Source of the DNA: Streptomyces sp. NBC_01317 | Lineage (GTDB): Bacteria > Actinomycetota > Actinomycetes > Streptomycetales > Streptomycetaceae | Direction: 5' to 3' | DNA length: 64,000 nucleotides | Assembly: GCF_035961655.1 (NCBI RefSeq) | Contig: NZ_CP108393.1 | Coordinates: forward strand, 3,641,501-3,705,500 | In this document: positions 25,520 through 33,795 of the stretch, piece by piece | Layout: every line of letters starts with the position of its first letter | How positions within the stretch are numbered: the first letter of the stretch is position 1 | Notes under the pieces: generated by a model | The model's input: only the letters and a program-made list of their open reading frames with translations | Databases searched by the model: none | Told to the model about the DNA's origin: nothing | Position numbers and translations under genes: made by a program

Positions 25520-26440
25520 TCAGTCCTTCTCCAGCCGGATGGACTTCTGCCCCTGCTGCACCGACGCGCCCGCCGTGGTGATCTCCACCAGATACGTCCC
25601 CGGAGCCACAGCGCCGCCAGGCGCCTTCGCACACTTCGGGGCGCTCTTCTTCCGATCCCACTCCACGGTCCGGGTGATCGTCGCGCCCGCCGGGATCTCG
25701 AACAGCGCCCGGCCCGTCTTCGGGCAGTCCTTGGAGGACCAGAGCTGCTCGTCCTCGGCGTCGGTGACGCTCAGCACCACGGCCCTCGGCCCGAAGTCGG
25801 CCTTGCAGGTGGTGGGGGACGTGTTGGTGGCGATGAGCCGGAACGCGGGCTTCTCGCCGGGCTCGTACGCGTTCTTGCTGACGTCGAGGCGCAGGATCAG
25901 CGAGCCCCGGACGCAGGTGGGGAGGGTGGAGCCGGCCGGCACCTGCCGCCCGGAGTTGACGCTCCCGCCGCCCCCGGTGCCGCCCGTGCCCGCCGTGGCC
26001 GTACCGGCGCCGCCCGTACCGCCGTTCGCGGCTCCGGCCGTACCACCGGAACCGGCACCGCCGGAACCAGCACCGCCCGTGGCAGCGCCGCCGCCGGAAC
26101 CCGCGCCGCCCGCTCCCGCCGGGTCGCCGTTCTTGCCGCTGTCCCCCGCGCCGGCGTCCGTACCGTCGTCGCCACCGCTCCCGCCCGTGCCGCCCGACTC
26201 GTCGCGCCCGCCCGGCTGTTCGCTGATGGCGGGCCCCGATCCCGAGGGTCCCGGGGTGATGGACGTGGCGGGGTTGGCTCCGTCCGACCGGTCGTCGTTC
26301 TTCTTGCCGCCGTCCTCACCGGAGGTGACGATCCACACGACCAGCAACGCGAGCAGCGCGATCAGCGTCGCCGCTACTGCCCTCCGTCGCCAGTAGATGG
26401 GAGAGGGGAGCGGCCCGACCGGATTACGCAAAGATCCCAC
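25520..26440 (-). CDS. Membrane-anchored protein with Gly-rich stalk and Ig-like domain
   Basis: 306 residues from GTG 26440, giving the basic start VGSLRNPVGPLPSPIYWRRR. A single membrane segment at about 22-42 (AVAATLIALLALLVVWIV) is followed by a Ser/Pro/Asp-rich and then a long Gly/Ala/Ser/Thr-rich linker to about residue 180. The C-terminal 125 residues form a beta-rich domain (GSLILRLDVSKNAYEPGEKP, VLSVTDAEDEQLW, TITRTVEWDRK, APGTYLVEI) like the BsuPI protease-inhibitor fold. It has four cysteines that may form disulfides. It is probably surface-exposed. An upstream ATG at 26500 is possible but makes a less natural N-terminus. Confidence 0.75.
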   Translation of the reverse strand: MGSLRNPVGPLPSPIYWRRRAVAATLIALLALLVVWIVTSGEDGGKKNDDRSDGANPATSITPGPSGSGPAISEQPGGRDESGGTGGSGGDDGTDAGAGDSGKNGDPAGAGGAGSGGGAATGGAGSGGAGSGGTAGAANGGTGGAGTATAGTGGTGGGGSVNSGRQVPAGSTLPTCVRGSLILRLDVSKNAYEPGEKPAFRLIATNTSPTTCKADFGPRAVVLSVTDAEDEQLWSSKDCPKTGRALFEIPAGATITRTVEWDRKKSAPKCAKAPGGAVAPGTYLVEITTAGASVQQGQKSIRLEKD

Positions 26441-26654
26441 GTCGCAAACTGTACGAGAGATCTCCGCCAACTCCCGCCCCCATGCCGTCCGTCTTCGCAA
26501 GTTTTACGGATCATCAGCCTGCGATCGTCCTGACGGTGGCCGGTCAGGTGCCGGTCAGGTGCCGGAGACACCCCGCCGCGCGCCGAAGGCACCCCGCCGC
26601 ACACGCGTCCGATGCGCCGTCCGCAGGTCGGAACATGCCAGGATCGGAGGTGCC

Positions 26655-27590
26655 ATGACTGCTACCTCTCCGACTCCCGAGACCCCCGCGACGCCGCCGG
26701 CCCCGGCCACGGCCTCCGCCGCCGCCCTCCACGCCCCTGTCATCGAGTGGTTCGACACCCACGCTCGCGATCTGCCCTGGCGCCGCCCGGAAGCGGGGGC
26801 CTGGGGGGTGATGGTCAGCGAGTTCATGCTCCAGCAGACCCCGGTGAGCCGGGTGCTCCCGGTCTACGAGGCGTGGCTCGCGCGCTGGCCGCGCCCCGCC
26901 GACCTGGCGAAGGAGCCGCCCGGCGAGGCGGTCCGGGCGTGGGGGCGGCTCGGCTACCCCCGCCGCGCGCTGCGCCTGCACGGGGCAGCGCAGGCGATAA
27001 CAGAGCGGTACGGCGGGGATGTGCCCAGCGAGCACGCCCAGTTGATCTCGCTGCCCGGGATCGGCGAGTACACGGCGGCGGCCGTCGCCTCGTTCGCGTA
27101 CGGACAGCGCCATGCCGTCCTCGACACGAACGTGCGCCGGGTCTTCGCGCGGGCGGTGACCGGTGTCCAGTTCCCGCCGAACGCGACCACGGCCGCCGAG
27201 CGCAAGCTGGCCCGCTCCCTGCTGCCCCCGGACGAGCCGACCGCCGCCCGGTGGGCCGCCGCGTCCATGGAGTTGGGCGCGCTGGTCTGTACGGCGAAGG
27301 GCGAGGAGTGCGTACGGTGCCCGATCGCGGACCGGTGCGCGTGGCGGCTGGCGGGCAAGCCGGCGCACGAAGGACCGGCCCGGCGCGGGCAGACGTACGC
27401 GGGCACGGACCGCCAGGTGCGCGGCAAGCTGCTGGCCGTCCTGCGCGAGGCGCTCACGCCCGTGCCGCAGGACATGCTGGACGCGGTGTGGGAGGAGCCG
27501 GTGCAGCGGGCCCGCGCGCTGGACGGGCTGGTGGCGGACGGCCTGGTGGAGCCGATGGAGAACGGGGTGTACCGCCTGCCCCTGAGCTGA
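26655..27590 (+). CDS. mutY: A/G-specific adenine glycosylase
   Basis: 311 residues from ATG 26655, with GGAGG 4 bases before it. It removes adenine mispaired with 8-oxoguanine. The catalytic Glu lies in SEFMLQQTPVSRV, the HhH segment in SLPGIGEYTAAAV, the catalytic Asp in VLDTNVRRV, and the 4Fe-4S cluster in C-x6-C-x2-C-x5-C (VCTAKGEECVRCPIADRC). The C-terminal NUDIX-like 8-oxoG recognition domain is absent and only about 80 residues follow the cluster, as in other actinobacterial short forms. It ends at a strong terminator before sigE. Confidence 0.95.
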   Translation: MTATSPTPETPATPPAPATASAAALHAPVIEWFDTHARDLPWRRPEAGAWGVMVSEFMLQQTPVSRVLPVYEAWLARWPRPADLAKEPPGEAVRAWGRLGYPRRALRLHGAAQAITERYGGDVPSEHAQLISLPGIGEYTAAAVASFAYGQRHAVLDTNVRRVFARAVTGVQFPPNATTAAERKLARSLLPPDEPTAARWAAASMELGALVCTAKGEECVRCPIADRCAWRLAGKPAHEGPARRGQTYAGTDRQVRGKLLAVLREALTPVPQDMLDAVWEEPVQRARALDGLVADGLVEPMENGVYRLPLS

Positions 27591-27595
27591 GCCGC

Positions 27596-27633
27596 GGGCG
27601 GCCCGTGGAGTGCGGAACTCCACGGGGCCGCCC
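27596..27633 (+). terminator. Terminator after mutY
   Basis: A 16-bp stem with one bulged C (27596-27611 with 27617-27633) and a 5-base loop lies 6 bp after the mutY stop. It insulates the sigE operon from upstream transcription. Confidence 0.85.
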
Positions 27634-27769
27634 CGCCTTCCGTTACACAACCGATGGACAGCCGTGCGTTTGCCGACGGCTGCCCCGCACAGCCCCGTGA
27701 CAACCGCTCCGTAATTTCGGTGGCGCAAGGAAGAACGCGGGAACGGTCACGGGGTCGGAGGCGGTTGGC

Positions 27770-28366
27770 ATGGCGCAGGGCGAAGTGCTCGGAGAGGTGC
27801 TGGGGTTCGAGGAGTACGTACGGACCCGGCAGGAGGCCCTGCTGCGCAGCGCCCGGCGGCTCGTGCCCGACCCGGTGGACGCCCAGGACCTGCTCCAGAC
27901 CGCCCTGGCCCGTACGTACGGCCGCTGGGACGGCATCGCCGACAAGTCCCTCGCCGACGCCTACCTGCGCCGCGTCATGATCAACACCCGTACGGAGTGG
28001 TGGCGCGCGCGCCGGCTCGAAGAGGTCCCCACCGAGGAGCTGCCCGACGCGAGCGTCGAGGACGGCACCGAGCAGCGCGCCGACCGCGCCCTGCTGATGG
28101 ACATCCTCTCCGTCCTGGCTCCGAAGCAGCGCAGTGTGGTGGTGCTGCGACACTGGGAGCAGATGAGTACGGAAGAGACGGCCGCGGCGCTGGGAATGTC
28201 GGCCGGTACGGTCAAGAGCACGCTGCACCGGGCGCTGGCCCGGCTCCGCGAGGAGCTGGAGAGCCGGTCCGCCGACGAGGCGGAGGCGCGCATGCTGGAA
28301 CGGGCGGAGCACGGCGGCGGCCTCATCGGCCGCCAGGATCGGGGGCGGGAGCGGTGCGTGGCCTGA
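27770..28366 (+). CDS. sigE: ECF sigma factor SigE (cell-envelope stress)
   Basis: 198 residues from ATG 27770, with GGAGG 8 bases upstream. Region 2 (DPVDAQDLLQTALARTYGRWD, YLRRVMINTRTEWWRARRLEEVP) and region 4 (LAPKQRSVVVLRHWEQMSTEETAAALGM, AGTVKSTLHRAL) match S. coelicolor SigE almost word for word from memory. It directs cell-wall and envelope genes under lysozyme or antibiotic stress. In S. coelicolor its promoter is switched on by CseB, and there is no classical anti-sigma. A GTG a few codons later is an alternative start. The stop lies inside cseA. Confidence 0.96.
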   Translation: MAQGEVLGEVLGFEEYVRTRQEALLRSARRLVPDPVDAQDLLQTALARTYGRWDGIADKSLADAYLRRVMINTRTEWWRARRLEEVPTEELPDASVEDGTEQRADRALLMDILSVLAPKQRSVVVLRHWEQMSTEETAAALGMSAGTVKSTLHRALARLREELESRSADEAEARMLERAEHGGGLIGRQDRGRERCVA

Positions 28367-29055
28367 GGGGCCCGGTCCGGCCGGTGACGGCGGGACCACT
28401 CACGGGGGAACGGCTCACGGGGGGACGGCTCGCGGCGGCCATGGCCGGTGCGGCGGTGCTGTGCCTGCTGGCCGCCGGGTGTTCGACCGGTGGTACGGGT
28501 ACGCGGGACGAGGGCGCGGCCGTGACCGCGCCCGTCGAGCGGGGGGTGCCCACGCCGCGCGCCTCGGCGGTCCCGCCGGTGAGGACGGTGGACGCGGCCT
28601 CGCTGCTGCGCGAGGACCCCGAGGTCAGCAAGCGGATCAAGGCCGACCTCAAACCGTGCTCCGAGGGCGCCTACCCGGTGGACACCTCGTACGGGAATCT
28701 GACCGGCGGATCCGTCCCCGACGTGGTCGTGAACGTGATGACCTGCGGGGACGCGGTAGGCATCGGCACGTACGTGTACCGCGAGAAGGACGAGACGTAC
28801 GAGAACGTCTTCGCCGTCGAGGAACCGGCCGTCTATGCCACCATCGACCGGGGGGAGCTGGTCCTCACCCAGCAGGTGTACGCGAAGGGTGATCCGGTGG
28901 CGTATCCCTCCGGGGAGGACGTGGTCACGTACAGCTGGAGCGACACCAAGTTCACCGAGCGCTACCGCGTGCGCAACAACTACAGCAGCGCGGTCGGCGA
29001 CGGCGCGGTGGAGGCGCCGGACGTCGTGGACCCGACGGTGCCGCGCCAGAACTGA
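28354..29055 (+). CDS. cseA: CseA lipoprotein, negative modulator of the SigE system
   Basis: 233 residues from GTG 28354, which overlaps the last four codons of sigE. An unusually long N-region (about 35 residues with LTGERLTGGRL) precedes a hydrophobic stretch and the lipobox LLAAGC, so it is a lipoprotein outside the membrane. The mature part has conserved-looking segments (VSKRIKADLKPCSEGAYPVD, VVVNVMTCGDAVGIGTYVYRE) with two cysteines. In S. coelicolor loss of CseA raises sigE promoter activity. Its place between sigE and cseB supports the assignment. Confidence 0.92.
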   Translation: MRGLRGPVRPVTAGPLTGERLTGGRLAAAMAGAAVLCLLAAGCSTGGTGTRDEGAAVTAPVERGVPTPRASAVPPVRTVDAASLLREDPEVSKRIKADLKPCSEGAYPVDTSYGNLTGGSVPDVVVNVMTCGDAVGIGTYVYREKDETYENVFAVEEPAVYATIDRGELVLTQQVYAKGDPVAYPSGEDVVTYSWSDTKFTERYRVRNNYSSAVGDGAVEAPDVVDPTVPRQN

Positions 29056-29096
29056 GTCCGCTGCCCCCCCAGACAGAGAGCAGAGAGAGCCGCCCG

Positions 29097-29801
29097 ATGG
29101 CAGATACCCATGTGCTGTTCGTCGAGGACGACGACGTCATCCGCGAAGCCACCCAGCTCGCGCTGGAGCGGGACGGCTTCGTGGTGACCGCGATGCCCGA
29201 CGGGCTCTCCGGTCTTGAGGCGTTCCGCGCCGACCGCCCCGACATCGCGCTGCTCGACGTGATGGTCCCGGGCCTGGACGGCGTCAGCCTGTGCCGCCGT
29301 ATCCGCGACGAGTCGACCGTGCCCGTGATCATGCTGTCGGCGCGCGCCGACGCGATCGACGTGGTGCTGGGCCTGGAGGCCGGCGCGGACGACTACGTCA
29401 CCAAGCCGTTCGACGGGGCGGTGCTGGTGGCCCGGATCAGGGCCGTACTGCGCCGCTTCGGTCACGCGGGCCGGGCGGCCGGGGACCCGGCGGGGCGGGA
29501 GGGGCCCGACGAGCGGGGGGTGCTGACCTTCGGCGAGCTGGAGATCGACACGGAGGGCATGGAGGTACGCAGGGGCGGGGTGCCGGTCGCGCTGACCCCG
29601 ACGGAGATGCGGCTGCTGCTGGAGTTCTCGACCGCGCCGGGCACGGTCCTGTCCCGCGACCGGCTGCTGGAGCGGGTCTGGGACTACGGCTGGGGCGGGG
29701 ACACCCGGGTGGTGGACGTCCACGTCCAGCGGCTGCGTACCAAGATCGGGCAGGACCGGATCGACACGGTCCGCGGCTTCGGCTACAAGCTCAAGGCATG
29801 A
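29097..29801 (+). CDS. cseB: CseB response regulator (OmpR type)
   Basis: 234 residues. Receiver domain with acidic pocket VEDDDV, phosphoacceptor Asp54 in ALLDVMVPG, and Lys in YVTKPFDG. A C-terminal OmpR/PhoB winged helix follows (LTPTEMRLLLEF, DTRVVDVHVQRLRTKIG, TVRGFGYKL). It activates the sigE promoter when phosphorylated by CseC. Its stop overlaps the first base-quartet ATGA of a chain of tiny reading frames leading to cseC. Confidence 0.96.
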   Translation: MADTHVLFVEDDDVIREATQLALERDGFVVTAMPDGLSGLEAFRADRPDIALLDVMVPGLDGVSLCRRIRDESTVPVIMLSARADAIDVVLGLEAGADDYVTKPFDGAVLVARIRAVLRRFGHAGRAAGDPAGREGPDERGVLTFGELEIDTEGMEVRRGGVPVALTPTEMRLLLEFSTAPGTVLSRDRLLERVWDYGWGGDTRVVDVHVQRLRTKIGQDRIDTVRGFGYKLKA

Positions 29802-29854
29802 GGCATGAGGCCGCGCGTATGACGCGTATGAACGGCATGAGGCTCCGCGTATGA
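29798..29854 (+). CDS. Minicistron 1 between cseB and cseC
   Basis: An 18-codon frame (MRHEAARMTRMNGMRLRV) starts at the ATG that overlaps the cseB stop (ATGA, 29798-29801) and ends at a TGA that overlaps the next ATG (29851-29854). It is unlikely to encode a functional peptide. Its value is probably to hand ribosomes on by termination-reinitiation. No expression evidence is available. Confidence 0.4.
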   Translation: MRHEAARMTRMNGMRLRV

Positions 29855-29892
29855 ACGGCATGAGGCTCCGCGTATGGACGGCATGAGGCTCC
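29824..29892 (+). repeat. Three tandem 23-bp repeats upstream of cseC
   Basis: Three head-to-tail 23-bp units (29824-29846, 29847-29869, 29870-29892; one G-for-A change in the third) each carry GGCATGAGGCTCC, that is, a start codon plus a GAGG ribosome-binding-like core. A partial fourth unit forms the real cseC start region. Because 23 is not a multiple of 3, each unit shifts frame and creates a new ATGA junction. Confidence 0.9.
29851..29886 (+). CDS. Minicistron 2 between cseB and cseC
   Basis: An 11-codon frame (MNGMRLRVWTA) starts in the ATGA shared with minicistron 1 and stops in the ATGA at 29883-29886. It is made of repeat units 2 and 3. It would be the second step in a reinitiation chain towards cseC; a peptide function is not implied. 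Confidence 0.38.
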   Translation: MNGMRLRVWTA

Positions 29893-29900
29893 GCTCATGA
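29883..29900 (+). CDS. Minicistron 3 overlapping the cseC start
   Basis: A 5-codon frame (MRLRS) starts in the ATGA shared with minicistron 2. Its TGA (29898-29900) overlaps the cseC ATG (29897-29899). The GAGG inside it is also the likely ribosome-binding site of cseC, 7 bases upstream. Confidence 0.38.
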   Translation: MRLRS

Positions 29901-31216
29901 GGCGCCTGGCGCTGCGGACCGGGGTCCGCTGGAAGATCAGCATCGCGATCGCGGCGGTCGGCGCGCTGGTCGCGGTGGCGCTGAGCCTGGTGGTGCACAA
30001 CGCGGCGCAGGTCTCGATGCTCGACAACGCGCGCGAGGTGCAGCTGGAGCGGCTGCTGTTCGCGCAGCGGATGTACGACACGACCAAGGAGCCCAAGTTC
30101 GGCACGAAGGTCAACGATCCGGCGCTGCCGCACGATCTGCGGGAGAAGATGGCGCAGGGGCGGCGGGCGACGTACGTGCAGGACGTCAGCGAGGGGGTGC
30201 CTGACGTCTGGGCGGCCGTCCCGCTGGGGAACGGCACGGTGCTCTCCCTCCACAACAAGTTCGCCGACCGCAGTACGACGATCATGAAGGACCTGGACCG
30301 GGCGCTGATCATCGGCTCGGTGTCGGTGGTCTTCGGCGGCTGCGCGCTGGGCGTGCTGATCGGCGGCCAGCTGTCGCGCAGGCTGCGCAGGGCGGCGGCC
30401 GCGGCGGGCCGGGTCGCGCAGGGCAACACGGACGTACGGGTCGGGGACGCGGTCGGCGGGGTCGTACGCGACGAGACCGACGAACTGGCGCGCGCGGTGG
30501 ACGCGCTGACCGACGCCCTGAACGAGCGGATCGAGGCGGAACGCCGGGTGACGGCGGACATCGCCCACGAACTGCGCACCCCGGTGACGGGTCTGCTGAC
30601 GGCGGCGGAACTGCTGCCGCCGGGCCGCCCGACGGAGCTGGTGAGAGACAGAGCACAAGCGCTACGAACACTGGTGGAAGACGTCCTGGAAGTAGCAAGG
30701 CTCGACAGCGCCTCGGAGCGGGCGGAACTCCAGGAGATCGAGCTGGGCGAGTTCGTGAAGCGGCGGGTCACCGCACTGGACCGGACGATCAGCGTGCACG
30801 TGACGAACGACTCCTGGGTGAACACCGATCCCCGCCGCCTGGAACGCATCCTGGGCAATCTGCTGGCCAACGCGGCGAAGCACGGCGGGACGCCGGTGGA
30901 GGTCACGGTCGAGGGCCGGGTGGTACGGGTACGGGACCACGGCCCCGGCTTCCCCGACGCGCTCCTGCGCGAGGGCCCGAGCCGCTTCCGCACGGGCGCG
31001 AGCGACCGCGCGGGCCACGGCCACGGCCTGGGCCTGACCATCGCGGCGGGCCAGGCCCGCGTCCTGGGCGCCCGCCTGACCTTCCGTAACGCATCCCAAG
31101 AACCCACCCCCACCCCGGAAACACCCCCCGGAGCGATAGCGGTCCTCTGGCTCCCGGAACACGCCCCCACCACCACGGGCAGCTTCCCGATCCTCCACCT
31201 CCCGAACCCGAGGTGA
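29897..31216 (+). CDS. cseC: CseC sensor histidine kinase
   Basis: 439 residues. TM1 spans about 12-34 (ISIAIAAVGALVAVALSLVV) and TM2 about 138-160, with an extracellular loop of about 100 residues between them. HAMP (SRRLRRAAAAAGRVAQGNTDV), HisKA with the phospho-His near 224 in ADIAHELRTPVTG, and an ATPase domain (NLLANAAKHGG, RDHGPGF, GHGLGLTI) follow. It senses cell-envelope damage and phosphorylates CseB. The start at 29897 keeps the conserved MRRLALRTGVRWK; it is the end of the ATGA chain. Confidence 0.95.
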   Translation: MRRLALRTGVRWKISIAIAAVGALVAVALSLVVHNAAQVSMLDNAREVQLERLLFAQRMYDTTKEPKFGTKVNDPALPHDLREKMAQGRRATYVQDVSEGVPDVWAAVPLGNGTVLSLHNKFADRSTTIMKDLDRALIIGSVSVVFGGCALGVLIGGQLSRRLRRAAAAAGRVAQGNTDVRVGDAVGGVVRDETDELARAVDALTDALNERIEAERRVTADIAHELRTPVTGLLTAAELLPPGRPTELVRDRAQALRTLVEDVLEVARLDSASERAELQEIELGEFVKRRVTALDRTISVHVTNDSWVNTDPRRLERILGNLLANAAKHGGTPVEVTVEGRVVRVRDHGPGFPDALLREGPSRFRTGASDRAGHGHGLGLTIAAGQARVLGARLTFRNASQEPTPTPETPPGAIAVLWLPEHAPTTTGSFPILHLPNPR

Positions 31217-31226
31217 CGCGGCGGAC

Positions 31227-31742
31227 TCAGCCCACCCCGCGCCCCGCCGTGGCGGCCCATCCACGAAGGTGGGGGTCGGAATGATCCCGGGCGGCCGCGA
31301 TGTCTCGCGACTCGTCCAGAGCGGAATCACGCACCCCACCGGGTCCGTACGCCGGAGACCGCTCCGGATACACCGACACACAGGCGCAGTACCAGGCCCG
31401 TACAGCCCCCGCCCGCTCGGCATCCGTGCCGTTCCGCAGATAGTCGACCAACGCCGCCCGCACCCGGCGGCGCCCGAACGCGTAGACCGCCGGCTCGACG
31501 AACCAGCGACAGAAACTGGGATCCGGATCGTGAACAGCCGCCGCCATCAACGGACCGAACAACTCCTCAGGCAGAGTGGCCCGTTCGAGCAACGGCTTAC
31601 GCAACGCCCCGGCAAGGTGCCGCACGTGCCGGTCCTCCGGCCGCACGGCGACATCCTCATACCCCAGCAGCCGAGCCACCTCCGTCACCCACATCAGGAA
31701 TGAACCCGTTTGCGCGCCGCTCTGCTCGTCTCCGACCACCAC
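31227..31742 (-). CDS. Conserved streptomycete protein of unknown function
   Basis: 171 residues if started at the GTG at 31742; there is no strong ribosome-binding site, and an internal ATG giving MWVTEVARLLGYEDVAV is a fair alternative. The protein looks soluble and helical (HVRHLAGALRKPLLERATLPEELF, AFGRRRVRAALVDYLRNGTDAE, AGAVRAWYCACVSVYPE), a HEAT-like or immunity-protein-like pattern. No catalytic motif is recognised. It lies 10 bp from the cseC end in the opposite direction. Confidence 0.65.
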   Translation of the reverse strand: MVVGDEQSGAQTGSFLMWVTEVARLLGYEDVAVRPEDRHVRHLAGALRKPLLERATLPEELFGPLMAAAVHDPDPSFCRWFVEPAVYAFGRRRVRAALVDYLRNGTDAERAGAVRAWYCACVSVYPERSPAYGPGGVRDSALDESRDIAAARDHSDPHLRGWAATAGRGVG

Positions 31743-31786
31743 AGCATTCTGAACGTCCCGGATGCAGCTCCGCCCAGAATGCAGCC

Positions 31787-32047
31787 ATGACCGAACGTGA
31801 CGTGATACTCAACGAACTCGCCCAAGGACTGCGCTCGATGTCACAGGGCATCGAATGGTTCGAGACCCTGGCCCCGGCGGAGCAATCCGAGACACTGCGG
31901 TATCTCTGCCATCACCGCGCCCAGGCGCGCGCCGTCATAAAGGATCACTTGGGGGGTGCGGCGACCCTCATGACCCTCGATCCGTTCGTACGGCGGGCGT
32001 ACGAACGCCCCCCGGCGAGCGCGTCGGGGGGCGTTCCGTACAGCTGA
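31787..32047 (+). CDS. Small protein resembling a truncated DUF5958 member
   Basis: 86 residues from ATG 31787. The start TERDVILNELAQGLRSMSQGIEWFETLAPAEQSETLRYLCHHRAQARAV resembles, from memory, the streptomycete DUF5958 family. Those proteins are longer and end in a conserved Cys/His-rich block that is missing here, so the gene may be shortened. The last 25 residues (RRAYERPPASASGG) look unrelated. It is convergent with the MFS gene, with 12 bp between stops. Function is unknown. Confidence 0.55.
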   Translation: MTERDVILNELAQGLRSMSQGIEWFETLAPAEQSETLRYLCHHRAQARAVIKDHLGGAATLMTLDPFVRRAYERPPASASGGVPYS

Positions 32048-32059
32048 GGCGGTCGGGCG

Positions 32060-33685
32060 TCAGGCCGACTGGGGGACCCTGCCGTCCGCCGGGGACGGGT
32101 CGTCCGCCGGCTTCGGGCCCGCGCCCCGCAGCGGGACCTCCTTGACGAAGAACGCCGCGACGAAGCCGATCACCGCGATCGCCGCGCCCAGCGTGAAGGC
32201 GCCGTGGATGCCGGTGGACACCGCGTGCTGGTACGCCTCGCGCGCCGCGTCCGGCAGCTTCGCCAGGCTGGCCGCGTCCAGTTGCGCGGACGCGAGGCCG
32301 CCGCTGGTGCTGCCGCCCCTGGCCGCCATCTCGTCCTGTACGCGGGAGTTGAAGAGCGCGCCCATGATGGCGACTCCGAACGAGCTGCCCAGCGTACGGA
32401 AGAGGGTCGTCGAGGAGGACGCGACGCCCATGTCCTTGGCCTCGACGCTGTTCTGCGCGACCAGCATCGTGATCTGCATCAGGAAGCCCATGCCCGCGCC
32501 GAGCACCGCCATGTAGAGGCCGGACGTCAGCCGCGAGGTCTCGGTGTCCATCTGCGCGAGCAGGAACAGGCCGACCGTCATCAGGGCGCCGCCCAGGATG
32601 GGGAAGATCCGGTACTTGCCGGTGTTGGTGGTGACCCGGCCCGCGATCAGCGAGACGACCATCATCGACAGCAGCATCGGCAGGAGCAGCAGCCCGGAGT
32701 TGGTGGCGGAGGCGCCCTGCACGGCCTGCTGGTACAGCGGCAGGAAGAGCACCGCGCCGAACATCACGAAGCCGGTGAGGAAGCCGATCACCGACATGAG
32801 GGTGAAGTTGCGGCTGCGGAAGATGTGCAGCGGCAGCAGCGGCTCGGCGGTCTTCTTCTGGACGACGACGAAGCCGATGAGCGCGACCACACCGAGCGCG
32901 ATGAGCTCCATGATGATCGCGGAGCTCCAGTCGTACTCCGTACCGCCCCACGTCGTGACCAGCACGATCGAGGTGATGCCGACCGTCAGCAACCCGGCGC
33001 CGAGGAAGTCGATCCTGACCTTCGAGCGGTCCTTCTTGGGCAGGTGCAGGACGGCCGTGACCATCGCCAGCGCCACCGCGCCCAGCGGCAGGTTGATGTA
33101 GAAGCTCCAGCGCCAGCCGAGGTGGTCGGTGATGGCGCCGCCGACCAGCGGTCCGCCGATCATGGCGAGGGCCATCACGCCGGCCATCATGCCCTGGTAC
33201 TTGCCGCGCTCGCGGGGCGGGATCAGGTCACCGATGATCGCCATGACGCCGACCATCAGACCGCCCGCGCCCAGGCCCTGTATCGCGCGGAAGCCGATCA
33301 GCTGGCTCATGTCCTGGGCCATCCCGCTCAGCGCGGAACCGATCAGGAAGATCACGATGGAGGCGAGGAAGACGCCCTTGCGGCCGTACAGATCGCCGAG
33401 CTTGCCCCAGATCGGGGTCGAGGCGGCGGTGGCGAGCGTGTACGCGGTGACCACCCACGACAGGTGCTCAAGACCGCCCAGCTCACCGACGATCGTCGGC
33501 ATGGCCGTACCGACGATCATGTTGTCCAGCATCGCCAGCAGCATCGCGATCATGAGCGCGAGCAGCACGATCCGTACGCTGCGCGGCTGCGGCTCCGGCT
33601 TGCCGGGCGTCAACGTCCCGGCTGACGGGTTCCCGGGTGCCGCGGCCTCTTCGGCCTTCCCCGTCTGACGGCTCGTCTGACTCAT
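32060..33685 (-). CDS. MFS drug exporter, DHA2 (EmrB/QacA) family
   Basis: 541 residues with 14 predicted membrane helices, typical of DHA2 proton-driven multidrug exporters. Motif D1-like LDNMIVGTAMPTI is in TM1, motif A GKLGDLYGRKGVF in the first cytoplasmic loop, and the motif C-type region GPLVGGAITDHLGWRWSFYINLPLG in TM5-6. The N-terminal 35 residues are hydrophilic. It is divergent from a TetR repressor with twin operators between them, so it is very likely repressed by that protein and induced by an exported compound. Confidence 0.93.
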   Translation of the reverse strand: MSQTSRQTGKAEEAAAPGNPSAGTLTPGKPEPQPRSVRIVLLALMIAMLLAMLDNMIVGTAMPTIVGELGGLEHLSWVVTAYTLATAASTPIWGKLGDLYGRKGVFLASIVIFLIGSALSGMAQDMSQLIGFRAIQGLGAGGLMVGVMAIIGDLIPPRERGKYQGMMAGVMALAMIGGPLVGGAITDHLGWRWSFYINLPLGAVALAMVTAVLHLPKKDRSKVRIDFLGAGLLTVGITSIVLVTTWGGTEYDWSSAIIMELIALGVVALIGFVVVQKKTAEPLLPLHIFRSRNFTLMSVIGFLTGFVMFGAVLFLPLYQQAVQGASATNSGLLLLPMLLSMMVVSLIAGRVTTNTGKYRIFPILGGALMTVGLFLLAQMDTETSRLTSGLYMAVLGAGMGFLMQITMLVAQNSVEAKDMGVASSSTTLFRTLGSSFGVAIMGALFNSRVQDEMAARGGSTSGGLASAQLDAASLAKLPDAAREAYQHAVSTGIHGAFTLGAAIAVIGFVAAFFVKEVPLRGAGPKPADDPSPADGRVPQSA

Positions 33686-33702
33686 CGTCCCCTACTCCCC
33701 TG

Positions 33703-33728
33703 ACTTACTTGCCGCCCGGCAAGCTAGC
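33703..33728. promoter_or_regulatory. TetR operator 1
   Basis: A 26-bp site centred on CTTGCCGCCCGGCAAG (6-bp arms, 4-bp spacer). It matches the reverse complement of operator 2 at 24 of 26 positions. It lies between the MFS start and a candidate plus-strand promoter (TTGCCG then TACACT, 16-bp spacing) for the TetR gene. Confidence 0.75.
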
Positions 33729-33749
33729 ATTACACTCAGAAGGTAGACG

Positions 33750-33775
33750 GCTAACTTGCCGGGCGTCAAGTAAGT
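33750..33775. promoter_or_regulatory. TetR operator 2
   Basis: The mirror-image copy of operator 1, 21 bp away. On the minus strand it contains TTGACG, a good -35 for the MFS gene, with TACCTT 18 bp further on as -10. Binding would block both divergent promoters. Confidence 0.75.
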
Positions 33776-33795
33776 TTTTTCCCAAGGAGAGCACC

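Noticed and set aside
26540..26570. Tandem GGTCAGGTGCC repeat upstream of mutY
   Set aside because: Only two copies of 11 bp, no symmetry and no relation to promoter elements.
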